Below, piece by piece: positions 15,827 through 29,000 of a stretch of 47,738 bases of DNA. Origin of the DNA: a virus. Each line of letters starts with the position of its first letter. The first letter of the stretch is position 1. The DNA lies in IMG/VR virus record IMGVR_UViG_3300008470_000008, positions 1 to 47,738 of that record. One strand, 5' to 3'. A model generated the notes under the pieces. The model saw nothing but the letters and a program-made list of their open reading frames with translations. It was not told where the DNA came from and did no database searches. A program made the translations under genes and the position numbers.

Positions 15827-18800
15827 TTATACGTCTATACAAAAATTTAAACTTTCTACTGCTTCTTCCTCAGTAAGGTCTGTTTTCTTAATTACCATTT
15901 TAGTAGCATCAAACTCAGATACTGGTATCTGGTTAGGTACTGTATTATTAGCATACGGCATTACAGATACGTGTAAAGGTACACTTCTATTCTCTTTAAA
16001 TATAGAAGCGTTGTTATTTTTTCCATTATATTCTTTAAATATTACGCCATTCTTACTATAGCCTAACTTATTAGTCCTCATATAAACTGCATTACCTTTA
16101 GGAGTTAGTCCCATTTGCTGATATAATACTATAGTGGTAGTTATATTATTATATTCATCTGCTGATTTAAATTTCCTTTTCACAAATCTCTTGAATACAT
16201 AGTCTCCTTTAACATCTAGTCCTGCAATATAATTAGCTCCTTCTAATGGAGTAACTATGAATGCATCACTAGTAGGTATACTTATTAGTTCATCTTTAAC
16301 CTTCATAGGTTTAAATACCTTATCAGTAATAACAGGCACTAGCTTATCATTTTCTGACATATGTTTATAAACACTATCTATTTTACGTACAAGTGCATTA
16401 GGGTTACTGTATTCACTTATCTTATGGTTAATTTGGTCAGAGTAGTTCTTCTCTGCTAAGAAATCCATAGGAATATGCTCATAGAAACTACCAATTGCTT
16501 TAGACATACCTGAAGCGTAGAATGAATATTTCATTAAATCCTCAGCTAATTCTTTATTAGTAGATTGTAATTCTTCCCATGCTAGGTATAAATCATCTTT
16601 AGCTTCTTTTAAAGACTCACTTTTTGGTAAAAAGATAGCACCAGGTGTATTTTTGTTCCCAGGTCTAACCTCTAAAGCTTGGATTAAAAGATTCTCATTC
16701 TCTACTCCTTTTTTAGCAGTACTTAACCTAGTCACAAGTGACTCTGTAGTAGAGTTACCAAACAATAGAGCATGTAATCCTACTTGAGAGTCAGAATAAC
16801 TAGATGGAGAACCATCTGCTTTAGGTTTAGCTTCTCCGTCTAATCTAAATGTACTAGTATCAGTAGCAGTAAGTGCATAGAATTCATTAGCTAAATCATT
16901 AAGTAATGTCTCATTTTCAGTAGTAGGTACTAAGTGTACTATACCTGCTAAAGATGCCATTAAATCAGAAGTAGCTTCTACTGCAGGAGAGTTAGATATA
17001 AACATACCTGCAAACATTTCTCTAGCAGCTCTAATAGAGTTTTCATAGTATGTACCTGTAAATCTAGAACCGTTAAATTCAGCATTTCCTCCAACTACAT
17101 CATAACCTAATAATTTATCTGCATTAACAATTGCATTATCATGAATGATTTTATTAAGTAGGTTTTCTCTAAGTCTAGCCGTAGCTTGATTCTTAGTAGC
17201 ACCATCAGTATCAGACTTAGATATCTTTACTAACTCATTAAGAGACTTAGCTTTACTTTGCCATTCTAGGAACTGCCCAAGAATATCTATTTGTGTTTTG
17301 TTATATTCCGCATCGTACTCTAAGTAGCTTTGTAATCCTTTAGTAGACATACGAATTTCACCGTCTGTCCCTTTCATGTTTTCACTATAAATCTCTCCAG
17401 GACCTTTAGTGTATCCGTATTTTTTAAGTACTTGGTCTAGTGGAGAAATCTCTATACCAGCAGCATTTCTCTTTTTCTCAGCAAATCTTCCTTCTGCAGC
17501 AGCAGTAAGTGCAACTAAATCCTTGATAATAGGTTGTCCCATAAAAGAAACAATCCATTCTCTACTGATTCCTGCTCTTACTAACATAAATGCTGTATTA
17601 GCCGTGAACTGATTAATATTAGCTCTAGTAATATAAGGGTCTTTAGCAGCATCTACAATAGCATTCATAAATGCTAGTAATGTACCTGCTATTTCTCTTC
17701 CGTCTTCATCTAGTTTATTAGATAATTGCGATGTAGGTGAATTTTGTGCAACAGGTTTAGCGTTTCTAACAATTTTCTTAGGTTTATTTACCTTAGTAGT
17801 TTTACCAGCTACTTCTAGACTATTGTCAATAGCCTCTTTTATTAAAGTACTATCTGTTTGAGTACCATCTAATACTAAAGTAGTTTCTGCTGCTCTAGTT
17901 ATAGCAGTGTACATACTTTGAGACTTAGCCTTATTATCAGCTTTAGTGATACTCATTATATCTCCTTCATACACTATAACAGTGTTATAAGTACTACCTT
18001 GAGACTTATGAGAAGTAATAGCATAACTATAATCTATATCTGCATATCTACCATCTAACTCCCAAGCTGCTGCGAAAGCTGATTTACGTTGTGGGCTATT
18101 TACAGGAAATGTATACGCTTTATTAAATAATGCTCTAACTTGCTGTTCAAAAGCTTTCTTACTAGATGGAGCAATTACAGGGATAGTAGCCTCAGCTAAT
18201 GTAATATAATACATATCAAACCCTTCAGGAGAAGTACCTGGTACAGAGTTGATTATTTGTACCTCGTCACTGTTATCATACTGTAAATCTTCATCAATAA
18301 CCCAACTATTATTAAACATTAATAACTCTTTTGGTTGAAAAGGTATACTAGAATCTTCTAATATGTTTTTACGTACAAATTCATTAACATTTTGTCTAGT
18401 TGCGTTTCTATATACTACAGTTTTAACTAGGTTAGGATTATTAGTTTCAATTCCCTTTTTATATAGAGGTAAAGCGTGTTGTACTAAATCTTTTCCTCCA
18501 AAGATTAAAGAACCTTCATCTGTAACAACAGATTTTCTTTCTGTACCTGGATTAAGGACAGGATTCTCTACTCTACTGTTTTTCCAGAAGTGGTCTGCAA
18601 ATGGTAAAATAGGGCTTTTTTCACCTTGTCTTACTCTTTCAAATAACTTAGAGTCTTCTTTATCAAATATAGGACTATCTTTTCCATCATTAGGGTCTCC
18701 TTCTTTACGTATTGGAGGTAATTGTCCTTTATCTCCTATATATATAATAGGAATACCTAAACTATTAAGTAAGTCTACACCTTGCTCATTTAACATAGAT

Positions 18801-20059
18801 GCTTCATCTACAAATATAACATCCATAGAACGGGCAGGAGCATCATATTGATTATACTTATCTATAGTGAACTCTCCTGTTTCATTATCCCTCTTCATAC
18901 CTAACATCTTAGCTACAGACCCACTTGTAGTACCTTCAATGTGCTCTACTTTTGCAAATAGATTCTTAGTAGCTTTATTAGAAATAGCTGTAACTCCTAC
19001 TTTTGCGTATTTTGTAGGTAGCTGTGCTATGATTTCAGCAACTACAGTAGTTTTACCAGTACCTGCTTTTCCAGATAACACATGTACATTAGAGCCAACT
19101 CCTTTTTTAAATTGAGCTAAGAACTGAGATATCTCATCTATAACTGTAGTTTGAGTATCATTAGCAGCTACGAAATCAGTTTCTCTTTTACCTGTTGCGT
19201 CTACCTTAGTTACCTCTGCATTAGCAGTAACTTTCATACCTTTTCCTAAGTAGTACTTATTAAATGATAAGTTTTCAGCTAATGCAAGTGCATAGTGTGA
19301 GTTATGGTTAGCTACTGTACCTACTAAAGACTTAGCAGCATCAAATACAGCTTTAGTTTTCATCTGGTTGTTACCAGTAAAGAACTGTAAACTACGTAAG
19401 TCATTTTTATCTGGGTAAATCTCTGAAGCTAAATCAGATAACCATGGGTCATCAAGTGGAGCCATAACAGTAGTATATGCTGAAGGATGTAATAACATCT
19501 CTCTCATCATCTCTAATCTCTTATTTTCTAAACCTTCTTTACCATCATCTTTTCTATAGAATACTTCTCCTGTTTTCTTATCTACACCAAAGTTAGGTAG
19601 GATAACAAAAGATTTATCAATATCAAAATCGGAACCAGTTTTAGTAGTAATAGCACTAAATGCTACCGTAGTATCACCTGCTTCTTCAGGTAGTATACCT
19701 ACAATCTCAAATGCATCATTAGATGATAAGTTATTTGGAATACGGTATGATAGTCCCTCAAGTACACTCTTAGGAATCATCTTTATGATTTCAGTATGAG
19801 TTTTTCCTTTGATATTATAACCTGCAGCTTTTAACTCTTTCATTAAAAAACTATGAGGCATTAAGATTTGAGCAGGATGTACAACACCTTCTTCATCTAT
19901 TCTCATAGGTTGAAGTTTCTCAGAAGGGTCTTTTAACCAAACTATACCATCTTTTACAGTAGAATCCATATCTACCTCAACTCCAGTAAACCCAAAGTCA
20001 GATAATTGAACCATAGCTCCACCTAATTGCTTAAGTTTAACTGCTTCTTTGGTTAACAT
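15827..20059 (-). CDS. Virion RNA polymerase, catalytic (beta'-like) half with inserted SF1 helicase
   Basis: A 1410-residue protein. Residues 55-150 resemble the beta' double-psi barrel: VHPAQILMP, then LSYRIPNN, then KTGSDFDIDKSFV with the Mg-binding DFDID at 144-148 (bases 19616-19630), the catalytic signature of crAss-like/YonO-type single-chain polymerases. From about 300 to 740 (bases about 17840-19162) lies a complete RecD/Dda-like SF1B helicase: GKAGTGKTT (330-338), FVDEAS (416-421), IYIGDKGQLPPI (439-450), TSHKSQGST (682-690), YTAITRA (717-723). Polymerase-like sequence resumes near 780 (LDEDGREIAGTLLAFMNAIVDAAK). It should enter the cell with the DNA and transcribe early genes. The ATG overlaps the stop of the 3068-residue gene (ATGTTAA). 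Confidence 0.82.
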   Translation of the reverse strand: MLTKEAVKLKQLGGAMVQLSDFGFTGVEVDMDSTVKDGIVWLKDPSEKLQPMRIDEEGVVHPAQILMPHSFLMKELKAAGYNIKGKTHTEIIKMIPKSVLEGLSYRIPNNLSSNDAFEIVGILPEEAGDTTVAFSAITTKTGSDFDIDKSFVILPNFGVDKKTGEVFYRKDDGKEGLENKRLEMMREMLLHPSAYTTVMAPLDDPWLSDLASEIYPDKNDLRSLQFFTGNNQMKTKAVFDAAKSLVGTVANHNSHYALALAENLSFNKYYLGKGMKVTANAEVTKVDATGKRETDFVAANDTQTTVIDEISQFLAQFKKGVGSNVHVLSGKAGTGKTTVVAEIIAQLPTKYAKVGVTAISNKATKNLFAKVEHIEGTTSGSVAKMLGMKRDNETGEFTIDKYNQYDAPARSMDVIFVDEASMLNEQGVDLLNSLGIPIIYIGDKGQLPPIRKEGDPNDGKDSPIFDKEDSKLFERVRQGEKSPILPFADHFWKNSRVENPVLNPGTERKSVVTDEGSLIFGGKDLVQHALPLYKKGIETNNPNLVKTVVYRNATRQNVNEFVRKNILEDSSIPFQPKELLMFNNSWVIDEDLQYDNSDEVQIINSVPGTSPEGFDMYYITLAEATIPVIAPSSKKAFEQQVRALFNKAYTFPVNSPQRKSAFAAAWELDGRYADIDYSYAITSHKSQGSTYNTVIVYEGDIMSITKADNKAKSQSMYTAITRAAETTLVLDGTQTDSTLIKEAIDNSLEVAGKTTKVNKPKKIVRNAKPVAQNSPTSQLSNKLDEDGREIAGTLLAFMNAIVDAAKDPYITRANINQFTANTAFMLVRAGISREWIVSFMGQPIIKDLVALTAAAEGRFAEKKRNAAGIEISPLDQVLKKYGYTKGPGEIYSENMKGTDGEIRMSTKGLQSYLEYDAEYNKTQIDILGQFLEWQSKAKSLNELVKISKSDTDGATKNQATARLRENLLNKIIHDNAIVNADKLLGYDVVGGNAEFNGSRFTGTYYENSIRAAREMFAGMFISNSPAVEATSDLMASLAGIVHLVPTTENETLLNDLANEFYALTATDTSTFRLDGEAKPKADGSPSSYSDSQVGLHALLFGNSTTESLVTRLSTAKKGVENENLLIQALEVRPGNKNTPGAIFLPKSESLKEAKDDLYLAWEELQSTNKELAEDLMKYSFYASGMSKAIGSFYEHIPMDFLAEKNYSDQINHKISEYSNPNALVRKIDSVYKHMSENDKLVPVITDKVFKPMKVKDELISIPTSDAFIVTPLEGANYIAGLDVKGDYVFKRFVKRKFKSADEYNNITTTIVLYQQMGLTPKGNAVYMRTNKLGYSKNGVIFKEYNGKNNNASIFKENRSVPLHVSVMPYANNTVPNQIPVSEFDATKMVIKKTDLTEEEAVESLNFCIDV
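17840..19162 (-). other. SF1B (RecD/Dda-like) helicase domain inside the polymerase gene
   Basis: This is a domain record within the 1410-residue protein (about residues 300-740). All expected motifs are in order: Q/I (Walker A, 330-338), II (DEAS, 418-421), III (GDKGQLPPI, 442-450), IV-like (RVRQGEKSPI, 475-484), V (ITSHKSQGST, 681-690) and VI (AITRA, 719-723). The catalytic Lys, Asp, Glu, Gln and Arg are intact, so ATPase activity is expected. Confidence 0.85.
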
Positions 20060-23000
20060 TGAGTGTAGCTTATTCTGAATCTTTTTAGAAATAGGTAAGA
20101 ATCTAAATTTACTCCTGAGATTATAGCATTAATATGATTATCAGAAATCTCTCCTGCAAATTCTGTAGCTAGAAGAGCACGTAGTTTAACATCATCTCTG
20201 CCATTCTTAGTATACCCTATTTTATCTTGAAAAGATTTTAATCCTAAATTAGATAATTCAGATATTACATTATGGTAAGCTTCAAGTAGTTGTTCTCCTT
20301 TAAGGTCTCCATATTGACCTGTAGGCTCTATGACAGCTAATACGTTTTTAACAGTTTGTGAACCTACTACAGTAGGCTTAGTACCTTTAGATGATAAATC
20401 TTGTTGTAAAAACAATCTCTTATAAGATAATTGAGTAGTATTAAATGTAGGATTAACTAATAAATTACCGTTACCATCAGAAATATCAGTAATACCAACA
20501 CCACCTGCTTTTTTACCATCAAGTACAATAACATGGTCTGGTCCTCCTCCCTCAAGTCCACCTTTTTCCATGGCTAACCTAAGTTTATCTAACGCAGTAC
20601 CTTGAGTTAGTATAGGTAGTAGAACTGCTTCAGATTGTTTGTTATAATGTAAAGCCATTACGTCATTACTGCTCTTAACTAGTTCATTATGCACAGTTTT
20701 TAATGGCATAGCTAGTAACTTAACTTGTTTAGGTGTAGATACACCTTTCTCCATAGCATCCTTAGCATCTTCATGTGCTGGAGTCCATTTACCCCAACTA
20801 TTCATTCTTTCTTTATATACATCTAAAGTAATCCAAGCTTGTGCATCAGTTACATTGACATCTAAATAAGGTTTAAATAACTGTTCTAATTCTGCAACTT
20901 TAACTCCTGTAGCTTTTTCAACTCTAGCAAGGTTTACTTTATTGAATTCACCAGTTTCACTATTACCAAAGAATTCTGAAGTAATACCATCAATATTAGC
21001 AATAGTTGCTGAAGTGTAATAAGGTCTAACTGCCCAATTACCTTGTGAGTTCTTATAAATCCTAGCATCTTTTCCAGATGCACTAGTAGAAGGTACTCTC
21101 TTTCTAAAATCTGCAAATAAATCATTGTTAGACCATTTAGGGTCTTTAGCTTTTACTTTAAATAAAGCAGGGTCTCCATTAAATATCTTAGTTTGTTCTA
21201 TATTACCTATTAAAGAGTTAAGAGTGTAATCAGCAATAGCATTGTGGATGTTTCCATCTCTATCTTCTATTTCTGTTTTATCTATTACTCTGTTAGTTAA
21301 TTTATTACCTTGCTCTGTAACTAATCCTGTTTCTACAGCAGTACGTATATCTTGTTCTACTAAGGTAAGGAATGTAGTACGTAAGTAATCCTTAACTGCA
21401 GGATTATCATCCATAACCTCTCTTGAAAGAGGAACTATGTTACCTGAAGCATCCATTAAGCCTAATTCTTGAAGTAAAGTTTCTCCTGTTTCTTTGTTTA
21501 CTTCATCTGTAACAGCATCTAATAAATCAGGGAATAAAAAAGATTTAAAGGCATTACCTTCAATTCTATCCATATCCTTTCCAAATTGACCTTTTCCTGG
21601 TTCTACTGGATAATAGTGGTAATAAATTTGTTGTTTTTCATCTGCTAATGGTGGAATAGCTGCATCATGTTCTGTAGCTGGTTGCCCATAGATAGTTTTC
21701 TTAGCTACATCCATTCTGTGTAGTTCATCTGCTAAGTACCCTGCAAGGATACTTATTGCAGCAGGATTACTATTAGTGAACTCTAATGATTTAGTTTCTT
21801 CATTAAAAGTTACCATAGACCTTCTTAACTTAGGTCCTTTGAAATAGCCTTGTTGACCTTTATCAGCTTCAGCAAGTCCTATATATAAACCTTTTAGTTG
21901 TTTATTAAATTGGTCCATATAAGTATCAGAGAACTTCAAGTTAGATGCTTTATCTCCTTTATCTCCTCTACCTTCTTCTTTAAAGTTACCGTATAAATCT
22001 AAACTAAAATTAGCTCTATTTTTAACACCGTGTGTTTCATCTAATAATTCTCTTAACCATACAGAGTTTCTACCCCATAAAGAACTTTGTAAGTCCTGTA
22101 GGTGAGAAAGGTCTCCTGCTTTAAATTCAGCAACTAGTTTAGAGAAACTGTTATTATCTTGATATGCCCAGATTTGATTACCATCTGGTCCCAAGAAAGA
22201 GCTTTCACCACTAACTTTTCTAAATTCTCCTTCTGCTCTAGCTAAAGTATTCTTGAAGAATTTATCTTCATCTAGTAAAAGGTTAGTTTTATTAGTTAAC
22301 GGTTTACCTGCTAATTTAGGTAGATTAGATGTAGCCTTCATTAACTTGTTAGTAAGTACATTAAACGCTTTAAGTTGATGTAACGTAGGCTTTAAAGGAT
22401 TAACAATCATATTCTGAGAGAATAGTAGTTTTAAAATACCTTTTTCAGACATAGTTACTCCTAAAGCAGTAAGTGTATCTCCAAATGCTCTAAGTACGTC
22501 ATCTGTCATAGACTGTAACTTCATACCTTCATCAATAGCATCTAGTAGTATTGTTTTTTGTTTAGCTATATTTTCTAAAGCTATTGAGTCATATACAGTT
22601 TTACCTTCTACTTCAATACCTACACGAGAAGCAAACTCTGCTGCCCATGTACCTCTAATAGTAGACTCTTTAGAGTTAATATCAGATTCACCTATTTTAG
22701 ATGTAATATTTCCTGGTCTTCCTTCAACAAGGTGGTTAGTATACTTACCTCTAGTTCTTGAAAAAGTAAAGAAGAATTGAGTCTTAATATACTCAGGCAT
22801 CTGCTCTAATCTTCCTATTAAGTGCTGTAACTCAGGCTTGTAAGTAAATTCTGCCTTCATAGCATTAACCATTACTTGATAACCATCTTCCATCTCACCG
22901 TCCTTAACTACAGCTATTTTATCAGCAAGTAAAGTTTCTAATGAGTTATATGTTACACTAAAGTCATTAAATCTAGGTAGACCTAATAATGTATCTCTAT

Positions 23001-26000
23001 TATAGATAGGCTCTCCATCCTTGTAACCTTTAATATCTGGAGTCATAGCTACTAAGAACTTAACCATCTTAGTGGCAGTATCTTTTCCTGAAGACTCATA
23101 AGATGACTTTAAGAAACTTAGTATACCTTCATCAGTTTCAACAGCATCTTCTTTGTTGTCTATCTTCTTAACTAATTTTAAGTCAAATTCTTCCTTAATA
23201 TAGGCTTTAATATTGTTTTCCCAGAAAGGAGCAAGAGTCATCTCTTTAGTAAAGAGTGCTTTAATTCTTCCTAATTTCTCTTTTGCTGCAGCATCAGTAG
23301 GGTCTGCAAGTAAAAGGGACTTTGTTGATTTATAAGTACGTTTTAATTCATTGATAATGTTATTAGCATCATACTTATCAATAGTATCTAAAGATTTAAC
23401 ATTTTTAAAAGCTAAGTAAGCCATTTGCTTAGTAGTATCTCTAACTTCTTGAGCAGAGTACGTAGGGTGTTTAGCAGAAAATGCTATACTTCTAGTAATG
23501 CTAGGTTTTTTAGTAGCATATTTACTTCTACTGATATCAGAAAATAACTTTCTAGCTGTAGTCTTATTAGAAAATACACCTGTAATCCAGTCCATTAACT
23601 TTTGAAACAGTCCTTTGATACCTGGAGAGTAAGAGTAATGTCTACTAGCATATGTAGGATTAGCCATATAACCCATAAAATCATCTGCTAACCTTTCTTC
23701 ATAATAAACAACAATAGCTTCTGGTTTCTCTATTCCTACATCTTCCATGATAGTAGCAATGATACTCTCTGTAGGTTTAGCATATGACTTAATAGCTTCT
23801 CCTATTAAAGAAGTTCTTTGTTCTTGATTAAGTAGAGTTCTAAATACTGCGTGAAATGCCTCATGATAGGCAGTACCCATCTCAGCTTTTTCACTAATAG
23901 TAATCATTCCGTTTTGAAATAATCCAGCTATTACCTTACCATCAGATAAGAGACCAATATAGTCAGTTACTAACTTAGTAGCAATTTCTGCAGGAAGTAA
24001 AGTATTAATATGAGCTATCTCAGCTTCATGTCCTGGTTTATTAGGAGTATGTGATACTGCTGCAGAAGGAGTATAAGATTTAAAAGCAGATTCACCCTCT
24101 ACTTCACCATCTAAAAAGTCATCTAAATCATTATCTTCTTCCTCAGTTAAATTTACTTGAGTACTAATATCAGCTATGATAGCTTCTTTAATTACTTGGA
24201 TTTCTGGAGTATCCTTAGATGGTACTATACTTAACTCAGCTCTTTTCTCAGCTACCTGACGTAGGAAAGTCATGAAGTTAACATTATTAGCTGTCATCTG
24301 GTCTACTACAGCATCTAACTCTCTAATAGAAGATGCTTCACTAATGTATTTCTTAGCGTCATATGCTGGTGGAGTCTCTACTGGAGCATTCTCCATAGTA
24401 AGAGGAGATACTTTATTAACTATACTACTATGTTCTAATTTAATTAATGTATCAGACATAGGAGATTCAAATCCTTCATCTATATCTACAAAGTCATTAG
24501 TTAATATAGACTCCTCAAGTGTAATTACTTTACCTTCTTTAGAGTAAGTAGTACTTAAAGCTAGTATATTAGTAGATGCTACCTTGATTCCATAAGCAGT
24601 CTCTGTAATATAACCATATGTACTTTGCTGGTCTGCCCATTTCTTAGTTTTAGTATCAAACTTACTAGGTCCATATATATTACTAGCTGTGTATTGTTGG
24701 TTTTTAGCGTTTAACTTAATGTTCTTAAAGTCAATTATATGAAGCTCTCCTTTTTTATCAATAGCAGCTAAATCTAATGTACCACCTACACCATCAAATC
24801 CAGTTCTTTTTCTTTCTTCTTTGGTGTATCTCTTATAGATAAAGAAGTCATTAGAAATAATAGACATACCTTGGTCTAATAATTCTCCTTTGATTGCAGT
24901 AAACGTGTCTATTAAGTATTTAAATTCTTTTTCAGTAGTGTTTAGTAAATAAGAATTATTACTCTTATTCATAACATCAGCCTCAGCTTTATACTCACTT
25001 AAAGTCTTAGGTTGAATGTTAGGGTCAAATACATCTCTACCTATAATATCTACAAAGTTACCTACTACAGCACCTTGAGTCATATTATCATTAGAATCTT
25101 CTTTTTCCTTATTTAATCTTTTAACTAAAGAAGACTGTCTCTCTAGCATTAAGCCTTTACCTTGATAAGTACTTACTTTTTTTCCATCTATTACTGCATC
25201 TACAACTGCAAAGTCTTTAGCATCTGCTTGAATAGCAGCTATCTTACTTAACGCTTCTTCTTGTGTATTTACAATAGGACCTTCAACAACTACATCAGTA
25301 CTCACTGGAGTAACTATACTTCCTTCTTTAACCTCAGTAGTAGAAGCTTTAGATACTGCTGATTTAACTACTTGTAAGTTAGCATTGTAAATAGGTACAG
25401 GCTGAATAAATAAATTCCCTTCTGGTGTAGCTTTAGCATTAGTGTATAATACACCATTAGCATCTAAGTATTCCTTATAGGCTTTATCACCAAGTCTTTG
25501 TACATCAACTTGTCTTCTTCTATTTTCTATTAAATGATTAATTACTAAATCAGCTCCTTTAGGAGAAGATAATCTCTTTAAATCTATTTTCTTATCACCG
25601 TATACTAATACAGCTGTGTTTTTCTTACCCTTCTTTGTAGTAGCTGCTTCTATGTATAATCTAGAAGACTTCTTAGAACTAGTTACTGCCTTACCTTCAA
25701 ATACTAAATGATTAAGTAATTCAGCATAAGTCATAGTGTTTAATGGTAGAAACTTAGCTAAATCAGATACTCTAGGGTCTTCGTCTTTAGTAATAGCTTC
25801 TATAGTTGCATCATTTAAACCTTGTTTAAGTATCTTACTATCTGTAAGAATCTGTACATATAGAGAATGTATAATTTTAGCTTCAGACATAGCTAAGTTA
25901 TCTACGTGGGCTCTTAATGGGAATACCTCTCCATTAGCTTTTTTCACTAATGTGTAGATAGCTCCTGGTGTAGCACTTTTTAAGTGAGCTAAGTCTCCAT

Positions 26001-29000
26001 TTTGTTCTCCATCATTATTAAAGTAGCTATCTGTAGAATCCCCATACATATACTGGATACTACTTGCAGTTCTTCCTGTTTCAATAGAAATAGTATTCTT
26101 AGTAAAGTTACCATTAGAGTCTTTAGTATGATTTAAAGTGCCTCCAGTTTTACCTACAAATGTAGTAGCTACTTTTTGCCCTTTAAAATGTGCTTCAAGT
26201 ATAGTTCTTTTATCTTGAATAACTTGAGCCATTTGTGCAGCTTGTAATTTAGCATCTTTAGTATCTAAGAAGAAAGAATCATCATGTATACTTAATGTTA
26301 AATCAATGTCGTTGTGTGTTACAGGTACACCGTTTCTTTTTAATGCCCCTACAATAGGAATTTTACCTACTAACTCTTCAGGAATAACTCCTGAAGCTAA
26401 TGCTGTTTGAATATCTTTATACTCCTGAGACCCTGCTGCGGCTTGAGCATCTATAAATTTATTGTGAACTGTGAATTCAATATCTACTCCAGTTAAGCTG
26501 AAGTTATACTCTAAGAAAGTAGTTAATGCTTTATTCTCTGGAGTATCTGCAGCATCTGTCATCATTTCCTTATTGTTGACAGATAACCAAGCCAAAGGTG
26601 TAATTTGAGTAGTAATATATAAATCTATTGCTCCTTCATCTTCTCCATCAATGTTACCATTGTCATTAGGAGGAGTTTCTAGTTCTACGTGATTTACAGC
26701 AGCGTTTTTAGTTCCTTGATGGTCTTTATTCTCATCTCTGGATTCAGGAGTTTTACCCTGTAATCTCTTTGCTTTATATGCAGCAAGTGCTTTTTGTACC
26801 TCAGGAGTTTGTTCTTCTAAGGTAGTTTCAGATAAAGCTATAGATGTTTCTAAAGCCTGCATAGACTCATCAGAAGTTAAGTTTTTAGTAGCCTCATCAA
26901 TAACCTGTTCTTTTTCTTGGCTACTTAATCCATCATTTAACTTTTCTTCATTAAGAGATTGCTCATCTTTTTTCTTAGCAGTATCCTTTTTCTTTTTACT
27001 TTCTTTTTTGTTAGTTGCTATTTGTTCCTCTAGGAAAGCTTGTCCAGCTACAGAAGTCATGTGGTTAATCTCCTGTAAGTAAGTACCTTGATAATGTTGT
27101 AACCAATCTAATTCAGACTTAGCTACGGATAAATCATCAGCATAAGTACCGTTTACTGCCTCTAAAGCTATTTTATCTTCTGTAGTTAATGTAGCTGCTT
27201 CTAACTCAGCAAATGCTTTTTTAGAAGACTCATTTACAGCTTTTTTATTCTCTACAGCTACTGCTAACTTTTCTTTAGCAGTAGGAGTCATCTTACCATT
27301 TTCCATTTTCCACTCTGCAGACCTAATCCATCTATCTGTAGATAATGTTTGTACTCTGTAGTCAAAAGCTACCTGCCCATGGTCTGATAATTTATTAACA
27401 TTAGGCATTTTAGCTGTTAAATCAGCTATCTGTTTATTTACTTCATGTGTCCTAGCTTCATATTTCTCTACTAGAAACTGTAATTGTGTAATTGGTTTTA
27501 CTGTAGCAGGTGCGTATTTCTTACTATTTTTCTGAAAGAGTTCTCCTACTCTTCTCATTCCAGCTATATGCTTATCAATATTTGCTTTAAAATCTTCATC
27601 AAATCCATGCTCTGCCATTTCCTCTGGAGTAGCATCTTTAAGGTCCTCCATGTTCTGAATAGCTAATTCTAAATTACCTACCTCAGAAGAGTTATACCCT
27701 GCATCAAATTCTATCTGTACTTTAGCAGCATTAGTACCTCTCTCATCTTCAGCCTGTACTGCTGTGTTTAAAGCGTCTAAATTCGCTGCAATAACTTCAT
27801 TTCTAGTTAAATGCTCTTTAATTCTTCTATCTACATCATTAGAAAAGTCAGTTACCCCTGATGCATGTCCTAATTTAGTAGCTACTTTGTTCTTAAGTTT
27901 TTGAGCCATTTTAGTTTGACTTAAACTTCCAGCACCTTGCATAGCCATACCACCAAGACCACCAAAAAATGCAGCAGTCCACATTTCTGAATCTCTAGTA
28001 TACCCTTTCATTCTTTCTGCTAAAGTAGTGTCATCAGGGTCTACTAAACCAGCATGGATATCAGCTACTAGTTTAGCTTCTTCTCCAACTACAAATTTGT
28101 AAGATTCTTCAAATCCTTCTGAAATAAATTGTGATGCAGCATTTTTACCACCCATAGCAGCAGATTTAACTATAGAGTTACCTGTAGCTCTAGCTAACTT
28201 AAAAGAACCAATAGCTTTAGCAGGACTCATTCCCCTACCTAACATAATATATTGTCCTATATCTTGTAAAGCCATAGCCCAGTTAGCCCTGTAAGAAAAT
28301 GCAGCACCATCTGCAGCATTTCTTTTAGCCTCAGCTTCTGACATACCTTGGTCTATGTACTCATCATACTTTTCTTTAAAGACACCATTAGCCTCCATAG
28401 AAGACTCAATATGCCTAGAAACTATACCTTTATGTACTGCACTAGCAGTTTTTGTACCTGCTGCACCTACCTTAGGAGCTTTAGCTACAACTTTAGCAGC
28501 TAATTTACCGTATTTACCTGCCTTAGCAGCATTACTTAATAACTTAGCACCTTTACCCACTAATCCAACACCTTTAGCCCAACCAGCTACAGGTATCATA
28601 ATACTTACAGCAGATGCTAGTGATACTCCATTAGAGAACCACCAAGCAGAATCTTCATAAGCAAACCTTCCTTTACTGTCAGGGTTTAAATGAATAGGAG
28701 CATTTTTAGCTACACCTTCATTCATCTCTGCAGCCCAATTTGATACTGCATTATTCCAATCATCTTCTTCACCTTCTGTAAAAAAGGATTCCCAGTCCAT
28801 TAAATAACCAGCACCTTCAATAGCACCATATACTATTTCAGAAGCAGCTTGCCAAGCAAATCCATAAGCTTCTCCTAAGAAACCTTGTTCATCTGCTAAC
28901 TTAACTTGATATGCTTTTTGTTCTGCTTTAATCTTTTTATCATACTCACCTACTAAGTACTTCTCTCCTTTATGAAGTTGAAAATCATCCCCTAGCTTAT

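Noticed and set aside
18363-18851. Open + strand frame of 162 codons opposite the helicase region
   Set aside because: It lies antisense to a well-supported gene with helicase motifs; its composition is that of an antisense shadow.
20934-21125. Small - strand frame inside the 3068-residue gene
   Set aside because: Overlapping out-of-frame shadow, no start signal, Leu/Ile-rich translation typical of a shifted frame.
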